Source: Lithodes maja (lineage: Eukaryota > Arthropoda > Malacostraca > Decapoda > Lithodidae). Taken from it: a stretch of 64,000 nt of DNA. Location of the stretch: assembly GCA_037953745.1 (NCBI GenBank), contig JBAKBP010004300.1, positions 1 to 64,000 of the forward strand, in the 5' to 3' direction. Made by a program: the position numbers and the translations under genes. The notes beneath the pieces are model-generated. The model did not search any database and was not told the origin of the DNA. It worked only from the letters and a program-made list of their open reading frames with translations. Of the stretch, positions 55,950 to 64,000 are shown piece after piece (the first letter of the stretch is position 1; every line of letters starts with the position of its first letter).

Positions 55950-57063
55950 TCAGTTGAACCTCCTCCCTTTTTCCAGTCTCTTAGTCATGGGGCGAGCAAT
56001 TTTTGAAATGTGGGGTATAAACCATCGATAATACGATGCCATTCCCAGAAACGCTCGGATCTCTTTGACAGAGGACGGGGGTGAGATTTCTGCAATAGAT
56101 CTCACTTTATGTGGCTCCGGTTGAATACTTTTACTGGAAACCACATGCCCTAGATATGCCACCTCACGGGCCCCTAATTGGCATTTTTATGTCTTCAGTT
56201 TAAGTTCTGCCCCCCTGATTCTTTCTAACACTTCTTGTAGTCGGTGAATATGTTCCTCCCAACTAGCGGAAAAGATTATAATATCATCCAAGTAGGTTAA
56301 ACAAGTTTTCCAGGTTAATCCCCTTAATACTTCGTCCATGACTCTAGTGAAACTAGCTGGTCCGTTGCAAACTCCGAAAGGCAAGACGGTAAACTGGTAG
56401 AGTTTGCCTTCACTCATGGCAAATGCTGTTTTTTCTAGGTCCTCTGACCTAACTGGTACTTGCCAGTATCCACTCTGTAGGTCTAGGGTAGAGAACCCGG
56501 TTGACCCATTGAGTGATTCAAGTGAGTCATCAATACGAGGTAGGGGTTGTGCGTCTTTGATGGTGACATCGTTTAACTTTCGATAATCTACACAAAACCG
56601 AGTAGACATTTTTTGTTTTCACCAGGACTACTGGGGATGACCATGGACTGTAGGAATCTACTACGATCCCCTGCTTAACCATTTCCTCGACTTGTTCCTT
56701 TTCTTTTTGTCTCATAATGGGATTCTGTCGTCTATAGGGTTGCCTTGTAGGAGGCCCTTGAGTGTGTATCTCGTGGGTGTGTCGGGTTCGGGCCGATCCG
56801 TGGTCCCCTTCGTTTTGAGCAAACACATCTCGGTACATCCAGAGCAATTCATGTAAGGTATTTCCTTGATTTGACGTTAATTGTTTCGGAATTTCAGGTA
56901 AGTTCACAGGTCCGTCAGTTCCAACAGTGGTGGGTTGAGCGGGGGTGACTTGTCCTAACAGTTTTCCTTTTTGATAATTAATTGTGTCATCGCCAAAGTT
57001 GGCTAGAACTAGTTTCTTCTGGTCAGTAGTAATAAAGGTGGGAGATATTCTCACTTTATTCAT
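55950..57063 (-). pseudogene. Element E: gypsy reverse transcriptase (truncated)
   Basis: Read leftwards from 57063: a linker, TRQPYRRQNPIMRQKEKEQV and GIVVDSYSPWSSPVVLVK; a frameshift near 56600; then FCVDYRKLNDVTIKDAQPLP, STLDLQSGYWQVPV, LPFGVCNGPASF and the active site TYLDDIIIFSASW near 56285. After a break near 56190 it continues YLGHVVSSKSIQPEP and IRAFLGMASYYRWFIPHISK. It stops at 55950; RNase H and integrase are missing. The motif style is that of conventional Ty3/gypsy, distinct from the Gmr1-like elements. Confidence 0.85.
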
Positions 57064-57560
57064 TGCATCAGGTTAAAAAATCCCGGCAGTCATGCCCGGG
57101 GTTGGAGGAATCTCTATAATTTTCCAAGATCTAGGGGGGATAGACAGTTTTCCTGTGGTAGCTACTATTTGAGGGCGTAGGGTGGTCATTGTGTCTTTTG
57201 GCCCACACTGGATAGTTACCCCCAATTGACTCATGAGATCTATCCCCAGATACCCATCGACTCCACTGTTCGAATTTCTCGATAAAACACATAAATCGGT
57301 GGTGAATTTAATTCCTTTCCATTGTACTACTACCGTATTAGTTTTCCCTAGGATCGTCAGTGGTTGACCCCCGGCTCCTGCCAACTGAATACTGGTTTGA
57401 TTTAAAGGGCCCATTTCTTTCTGATTTGTTTTTTACAAAATTCTCTAAAAGACAACTTCTGTTTGCCCCCGTATCAATTAGCATGTTGGCGGCTCTCCCA
57501 TTGATTGCTATAGTTTCAAAAGGCTTTTGTCTCTCTAAGATGTTGACCTCACTATACCGC
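57064..57560 (-). pseudogene. Element E: gypsy protease
   Basis: Near 57480-57440 the reading INGRAANMLIDTGANRSC gives the retropepsin active site Asp-Thr-Gly. After a frameshift near 57415 comes SIQLAGAGGQPLTILGKT and DGYLGIDLMSQLGVTI, the second conserved block. The frame ends with a stop near 57073, just before RT. The order is protease then RT. Confidence 0.75.
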
Positions 57561-57641
57561 CCTTCTCTGTGAGGTTTAACAGAAAATGTTCTCTCTCTTC
57601 CGGCATCGTGACTTTAGGCTGGCTCTCTGTCTCCCTGTATT

Positions 57642-58354
57642 TTACCGGAAGCATTCCTCCCTGGTTGGACCGGTTCCCCTTGGTAGAGGTCGATCGTTTG
57701 GAAGTGCGGGTCTGGGGTTAAATCTAGGGGTTGGGACTTGTGGACGGTTGGAACAGTTTCTAGCTAGGTCTCCGGTCTGTCTACAGGTGAAGCATTGGAT
57801 CAGGGTTCTCGGACACCCTTTGTTTGGGTTCCCCTCCTCCCCTTTCGTCTTTTCCTCTCTTACTTCTCGGGCCTCCATGATCTTCCTAATGACCTCCATG
57901 AGTTCCTTAGTAGTATTCACTTCATGAATAATACAGTGCTTTCTAATTTCCACCGGGCATGCTTGGATCATAATCTCCCTGATCTCCATTACCTGGCTCT
58001 CTTGATCCATATGGGGATACGCTAGTTTGACATTTTCGCGATTTCCTTCCTCAGGGCTCTCACATTTTGGCCGTCGAGTTTCAGACTCTTCAGTTTGTCT
58101 CAGGCCTTCCTAGTGGAGGTTTCTCGGCCAAATTCTTCAATTAGGGCACTCCTAACTTCGGCCCATGACACAAGTCCCTCTAGACGTACTCTTGCATCGT
58201 TCAGGGCCTTGCCTATGTCTGCCTTTCCATAGGCGATTTTCTTTCCATTTTCTCCTATGTCAAGTAACGTGAACTGACATTCTAACTGCTCGATCCAGAG
58301 CTCGATTTCTTCCTTCCCTTCTTCCCATAATCTGAATGGTAATACGCCTGTCAT
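57642..58354 (-). pseudogene. Element E: gypsy gag
   Basis: The ATG at 58354 opens MTGVLPFRLWEEGKEEIELW, a capsid-like N-terminus with FTLLDIGENGKKIAYGKADI. A frameshift near 58060 leads to a second frame with IQACPVEIRKHCIIHEVN and a nucleocapsid knuckle CFTCRQTGDLARNC. The expected His of the CCHC knuckle is Asp here, so zinc binding is probably lost. The start lies 45 bp past the primer binding site, typical for this group. Confidence 0.75.
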
Positions 58355-58398
58355 GATGTCTGTTCTGTTAGATAATTATACATAATCTAAATGATTTG

Positions 58399-58421
58399 TC
58401 GAATCCCACCACTTGCCACCA
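58399..58421 (-). promoter_or_regulatory. Element E primer binding site, long tRNA match
   Basis: On the plus strand these 23 bases read like a whole tRNA 3' end, from the T-arm TTCGAATCCCACC-type sequence to the terminal CCA. In element sense it begins TGGTGGCAAGTGG. Confidence 0.75.
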
Positions 58422-58424
58422 AAA

Positions 58425-60000
58425 TGTAGTATTTATTTTATTTTCTCAACTATACTACTTATGTGGGGGATAAATCGACAGTCATCTAGAAGTTTGTATA
58501 CTTTATTTAACAAACTTCCTAACTACTCTAATAATGGTTTCTCTGTTCGGGCCGAGATGAGTTCAAAACACGGATTGAATATTATGTCGATTCACGATAG
58601 GTTGTACTTTGGAACCCTAGAGCTCCCGTTACTCCCTAGCTGAATTCCCGTTATTCAGGTATTGACTCAAGTCGACTTCCATCCAAAGGCACGTTATTAG
58701 TTTCTAATGTACTAGAGTTTATTCCGTGCCCTGCTGTGTCTACGGTGGAGACCAGGGCCTAATAAACAATCGTTATTTACCTACTTAACCAAAACTGATA
58801 TTCTTTATCTATCCTTAAGAATTAAACACGTCCACTGGGCCTATTGTGTCTACTCTCGAGACCAAGGCATTAATACATATAATATCTTTACTACTCTTTC
58901 CTATATCTTACATTAACTCATATAACAAAGACGTCGTTACAACAAGGGTACCTTAACACTCTCTGAATAGACAATAGATTCTTACAAATGAACCGGCCGG
59001 AATTACAAGTTAGTTAGATTTCTTCTCAAATACAATCTTGGAGTCTAGTACAGTTACGCACATGAACAGGTTGTTTACACTCTTTACCTTGATAAATCTA
59101 ATTGATAACGCTTCCCACTTATAAACTCCCGCAATCCTATTATAAATAAGCTATATTTACAATACACACTTAATCGATAATATTTCTTAAATGGGGTAAA
59201 CTACCTCAAGTCCTCTACATGGAAAAGCGTCACGGTTACTCCTATTACAAATAAGCTATATCCACAATACACACTTGATCGATGATATTTTCTTAATGGG
59301 TAAACTATACCTCAAGACCTCTACATGGGAAAGCGTCACGTTTATAATTCTTTATATAACTTCTTATGAATACATTACTATAGTTGACGAGACGTCCTTA
59401 ACGCTTCCTCAAAACTATCCCAATTTCCTCGCAAATTATAATGGATATAGTATCCTTTTTAACAAACAATTTCGTTATTTATGTGGACGAGTGTCCTTTC
59501 CTATCTTATAACTGACCTATCGGGCAACTTACCCATAACTGATTTCCCTGAGACTATTGGTTGCCCCTCTGTCTTAAAGAAATGATTTCCCCCTTTTGAT
59601 TTATATACTTAAATCTTTCCTATCAGATCCTATCTAATTACACTCTCGGCATTGTGCCTTTGCTAACAAAAATAACTATTCTTAACACATCATCCTTTTA
59701 GTTACATGTAAGTCTAGAATCTTTTCTCTTTAGTTTGTCCTGTAAGGACACATTCAAATATTATAGGAACCACTAGGTTAGTCAAGCATTTTCTCTCTTT
59801 CTGTTTAAGTCTTGTTCGGGCCCAATATGGGTCCTGTAAAAATATATCTTTTGTCTGTGGTCAAATGTGTGTGCTGGAACTGTTTTACCACCTCAGAGCT
59901 GGCCAATAGCTCTTCTGAAAGTCCTCACTCCCGTCCACTATTTGTTGTCCCTCTTGAATCGCTTGGCTAAGAGTGTGTAGACCAGCGATGTGACGACAGG
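58425..60000 (-). repeat. Element E 5' LTR (outer end not determined)
   Basis: The sequence right of the primer site should be the 5' LTR; its inner end in element sense is ...TACTACA. With no second LTR in the window, the outer boundary is a guess. It contains a 105-bp tandem duplication (59136-59345) and related blocks near 58735 and 58848 (GTGTCTAC...GAGACCA). No coding. Confidence 0.4.
59136..59345. repeat. 105-bp tandem duplication
   Basis: Two copies start with CCTATTA at 59136 and 59241, sharing AAATAAGCTATAT and CCTCTACATGG...AAGCGTCACG, with about 10% differences. Confidence 0.8.
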
Positions 60001-60145
60001 TGGCAGGATACTTATGGTGTATCCCCCTAGTGGGCGACAGTGAGGAAAATTCAGGGATGGTCTGTGCTGGAACTTTAGGTGGGGGGCAGGGTAGCTGGAA
60101 TGGTGGTTTCCGAGTTCCCTTGAGTGCCCGAGGGACAGAGAGTAA

Positions 60146-60180
<35 letters not shown>

Positions 60181-60300
60181 ACAATGAACGGAGGAAGGAA
60201 AAACACAGATAAAACAAAAAGGTCCAAGTGCCTAAAGGCATCCTCCATTCATAAAATGTTTGTAACAACTGGATTTTGTAGATTGTAAGTTTGTGTTAAG
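60001..60300. other. Unassigned sequence with a 26-base T-run
   Basis: The T-run at 60149-60174 could be the reverse complement of a poly-A tail. Nothing else is recognised. The last four bases, TAAG, should be the target duplication of element F, whose other end is outside the window. Confidence 0.4.
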
Positions 60301-61823
60301 TGTTACGATCCAGGTTCTCAAAGACACAGGGCTCTTCAACATTGGACTAGATAATGGCAAAATGCAACAACGGTAACACTAGATCCAACCCCTGCCTTAA
60401 ACACTGGAAAACAAAACACCATTACCGCCCTGAGTCGTGCCTGGACAACGAGGTATCCTATGACTCGGTAACTGGTGCACACACACACTAGGCTGACGCT
60501 CGATGAAACAGCCTATTCTCAAACAGTAAAAGATTACTCGATTATGTTACACAAAGAAAAGATAGTTAACGTGATTAATTAACGTTACGGTAGATACTCA
60601 AATAACTGGCACTCCTGTATTAAAGAAAGTGCAATGCTAGTCCTGCAACATCAACTGGAAACTTCTGAAATAAGTCTGATGCTGGGAAGATGTTCGTAAA
60701 GAATCTTGAACAATTATAATGCAGAATACGGGTCACAATAAATGCTAGGACATATAGTAATAATAGGCAGGCGAATAATAAAGACTGCGCAAAGGTAGTA
60801 ATGCTCGACAACTAAAGAAATGCTTCGGGACACAACGCAACAGCCTACTAGGGTTGTGCAACTCAACAACAACCTCGGCTCAAAAGTGCAGTGAATAATA
60901 ATGCTGCATACATATAATAATGGGGCTTATCTCTAACCAGTGTCTGCTCAGTTAATAAAGTCTAGCTGGGGTATCAAGGCAGGGCAACAATGGGCGAGCA
61001 TGCGGCTCGTAGCCTAACGTTGTCCGAAGGTGGTATAATGAAGATTACGTTATATGACGGGGATGCTCTCTTGATAAATCTAGGTTGTCTCATCGGAGAC
61101 AACGACACAGTAACCTTACCCCTAGTCTAGCTTTAGATAACCAAGAAGAATCACTAACACCTTGCCAGGGAGACATATACCGGTCTACAACCTTCCCGAG
61201 AGAGGACACATACGGAAAAGTCCGTCTCTCAAACCTCAATAAAGCATAATACCTCCTTAACCTAATACATGGAAATATCTGAGAGCTTCGCGTACAATAT
61301 GACTGGTCGACGGTGAACGTCTATGCTGAAACCAGAAGGGATGTTGAGTTTAATAAAGATTAGAGAATGAGAAAGGAGAAGTCGAGAGAGAGAAATAGTA
61401 TGCAAAGTGGCGAGTATGGGGGACAGAATTGCAAAGGATGTAGGCGATACGCGTGTCAGGCAAGCTCTGAGCTGGTAAAGAACACGAGGCCGTGACGGGA
61501 AGGGACTAGTTGACCACCCGGCCGCCAACGCCGTCAGCGCCCAAGCGAGCCGCGTCATAGCTCACCCCGCTGCCAGGTGTACTCCCTCACCCTCTCTCGC
61601 TCGCCTCCCACACAAGCAACATTTATATTATAGCGAATATAAAATATAAGGCGCGGTCACAGACCAAAACAAAGACCATTTCTAGACTGTCTGTGGCAAC
61701 ACGACACTAATTAAATAACGCAGATCATTCTAGGACAACTGTAGCCCATCCCCCCATCCTGGCGAGCGCTAGCGAGCTGCAATGCCCCACGCAACCATTC
61801 TGCTAACGCCTGGAGGCGTCACA
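60301..61823 (-). repeat. Element F 3' LTR
   Basis: 1,523 bp. Compared with A's 1,706-bp LTR it lacks about 183 bp near 61090, corresponding to part of 38240-38460 in A. The polypurine C-run (complement) lies at 61824-61833. Confidence 0.88.
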
Positions 61824-62321
61824 CCCCCCCCCCAAGATATGGGACACTCAAACATGAGCCCATATCTGAACAGGCAGAATGTCGCTAGAATCTGCCACTC
61901 CTAACCACTCTGCCACTCATGGAATGCAAGCTCAGTCTCCTCAAAAAAAATACAACATTTTTATATAAAAAAATCTTATCACCCTTCCCAAATATAATAC
62001 ATTAATTCATAACATTGTGCTCCCAGAGCGAGCTTTAAGAAGCACAGCCTACTGAGGGAAAATCATCTGCACTCAGTACTCAGCTACAATATTATCTTCA
62101 AATTAATTATTAAAAAGAAAGAGTTTTTATATAATTTTTCATATTTTATTTTAATGTTGTTTTTGGCGGCTACTATAGATGTAGCCTAATTTTCTTCTAA
62201 TCAAAGCCAACAACTCCTGCCCTGCGACCCTACGCTGATGCTACACACGCGAGCCAACAAGCACCAGCGCAAAATACACCGCGAGCCAAGACAGGAGGCT
62301 ATACCAACATACTGTGGTAGC

Positions 62322-64000
62322 CTACCCCGGATCCTCCACCCGCGACAAACAGTCCGCAATCACATTCTCACAACCGCAATATGGCGAATGTCTAAGTTGT
62401 ACTCTTGCAACATGAGCGACCATCTGGTCAGCCTCATATTCCGGTTGTGGAATTGATTGAGGAATTTAAGCGGGTGGTGGTCGGTATACACTACCACAAC
62501 TGGCCCATAGGCAGGAACATAGACCTCAAAGTGTCTGAGCGCTAACACGATTGCCAGCAGTTCCTTTTCAACAACCGAATAGTTTTTCTGTGCTGAATTA
62601 AATTTCTTTGAAAAGAAACTGACTGGATGCTCAAGACCTTCCTCGTCTGTCTGCAAAAGTACGGCACCATCCCCTACTCCGCTGGCATCAGTCGCCAACT
62701 GAAATGGTCGTTCAAAGTCCGGGGCCCTGAGGATAGGGTGAGTGCATAAAAGGTGTTTAACTACTCGAAACGCCTGCTCACACTCAGGTGCCCAGCGGAA
62801 CTTTTTATCTTTGGCTAGTAGATCTGTCAAAGGAGCTAACACAGTAGAATAGCCTCTTATAAAGCGGCGGTAATACCCAATCATGCCCAAAAATCTCATG
62901 ATCTGCCACTTGGTGGTCGGCCTGGGGAACAAGTCGATAGCCTGTATCTTCTGTTGGGGCGGGCTCACCTGCCCTAACCCAACCACAAACCCCAGATACT
63001 GCACCGTGGCTTGCACAAAGTCACACTTGCCCAGATTAACCACCAAGCCTGCTTTACTAAGTTGACTAAATAAGGCTTCTATGTGCTCACAGTGACTTTG
63101 GAAATCGTTGTCATAAATGATCACGTCATCAAGGTAGACAGTACAGTTTGGGATGTCTGCTACGATGTCGTTCATTAAGCTCTGGAAAGTGGCCGGTGCA
63201 TTTTTCAGACCATATGGCATCACGTTGCAACGGTAAGTACTGCCATCCACCACAAACCCGCACACCTCTTTAGCCCGCTCAGACAGTGGTACTTGCCAGT
63301 AGCCTTTGACGAGGTCTACCTTTGTCAAGTACCTTGCTTTCCCGATCTTATCCACACTGTCATCCACCCGGGGAAGAGGATATGCATTGGTGGGGGTCAA
63401 CCCGTTCAACCGCCTAAAGTCAATGCAGAACAGAACTTTTCCATCAGGTTTGGGCTGCAGAGTGACAGAAGTCCACCGTACTGCCCCCTTCTCGATCAAG
63501 CCTCTCGGCAGCATATACTCCAGCTCATCCCTGAGCGCTGGGAGTTTAATGGGTGGCACCCGATAAGGTATCGACTTGAAGGGGGGGTGCTCTCCTACAT
63601 CGACGTCATGCACCGCTTGAGTAGTGAGGCCTAGGTGCTCGGCAAATACAGTGGGGTATGAATCGAACAGGCGCTGCACTGCCACCTGCTGTTCCTCCGG
63701 CAGGTGCGCCAGAGCATCATGCGCACATTGGCTCGAATTCCCCGCCCACTGATCAGCCGAGACATGACAATCCCAGTTATCATCCACCTGATCATTGCTG
63801 CCCCCCTCTCCTTCTCCACCATGACCGCAGCAGGTCAACACAGGGACAGCTAGTGACTCAGGTGGGCGCCTCACATACTCCTTCAACAAATTAATGTGGC
63901 ATAGTTGGTTACGCTTCTTCCGGTCTGGAGTGGCAACGAGGTAATCTACATCGGAGATCTTTGACACCACCCGATAAGGCCCAGCGTACTTGGCAGCCAG
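62322..64000 (-). pseudogene. Element F pol: end of integrase, reverse transcriptase, RNase H
   Basis: From the right edge: AKYAGPYR (integrase GPY/F end), KISDVDYLVATPDRKK, the linker, FCIDFRRLNGLT, KVDLVKGYWQVPL, VYLDDVIIYDNDF, LATDASGVGDGAVLL and VVEKELLAIVLALRHFE. Relative to A it lacks one codon near 63470, has Asp for Ala in the RNase H opening block, and lost one base near 62383, which alters the last 30 codons before the expected stop at 62322. The frameshift that breaks A near 44093 is absent here. Integrase again precedes RT. Confidence 0.9.

Larger units (their letters stand above)
60301..64000 (-). mobile_element. Element F: Gmr1-like retrotransposon, 3' part, runs off the window
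   Basis: A minus-strand relative of element A, almost identical in LTR, 3' UTR and RT. In the window: 3' LTR 60301-61823, polypurine tract, 3' UTR, RNase H and RT up to the end of integrase at 64000. Its lesions differ from those of A. Confidence 0.9.

Noticed and set aside
1..64000. CRISPR array, bacterial operon or phage content
   Set aside because: No regularly spaced direct repeats of the right size and no bacterial gene organisation; all coding similarity is to eukaryotic mobile elements.

Overview
This is animal nuclear DNA, and I recognise no host gene, rRNA or CRISPR array in it. Almost all of it is transposable elements inserted into one another. The mix is Ty3/gypsy, BEL/Pao, CR1-like and restriction-endonuclease-type LINEs, hAT, and many short TTAA-flanked elements, with abundant (TA)n, (CA)n, (TC)n and (ACT)n microsatellites. 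This suggests an aquatic invertebrate, possibly a decapod crustacean, but the taxon cannot be settled from the sequence. Everything was read by eye, so boundaries marked 'about' are estimates.

1-9.6 kb: a minus-strand CR1-like LINE (ORF1 with a Cys-rich N-terminus and an SGNH esterase-like domain, then the endonuclease start of ORF2). Its ORF1 is split by a TG...CA solo-LTR-like element with 5-bp target duplications, which itself carries a TTAA MITE. Its upstream region is interrupted by a hAT element with a decayed BED/hAT transposase. That hAT contains a plus-strand LINE reverse-transcriptase fragment, which is in turn broken by two more MITEs.

9.6-18.8 kb: two head-to-tail minus-strand copies of one LINE encoding a single protein: Cys-rich N-terminus, reverse transcriptase, CCHC motif and restriction-like endonuclease. 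Copy 1 is decayed and holds two TTAA MITEs. Copy 2 is nearly intact, with one visible frameshift and microsatellite on both sides.

20.1-29.5 kb: an almost complete 9.4-kb Ty3/gypsy element (B) with ~1.8-kb LTRs, ATGT target duplications and the order gag-protease-integrase-RT-RNase H. Integrase before RT is the Gmr1-type arrangement.

30.2-46.9 kb: a BEL/Pao element with a broken coding region. Its 3' LTR is split by a TTAA MITE and by a second complete Gmr1-like element (A, 37521-46736, ATAT duplications).

46.9-53.0 kb: fragments of another gypsy element (D, minus) flank a third Gmr1-family element (C, minus). C keeps both LTRs but only the start of gag, and one LTR carries a MITE absent from the other.

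53-64 kb: non-coding DNA with small MITE-like and tandem repeats; a truncated minus-strand gypsy element of conventional type (E) with a long tRNA-matching primer site; and a Gmr1-like element (F, minus, close relative of A) that runs off the window.

The elements are not cooperating genes. The interest lies in the nesting order, in paired filled and empty insertion sites, and in the unusual Gmr1-type family present as A, B, C and F.
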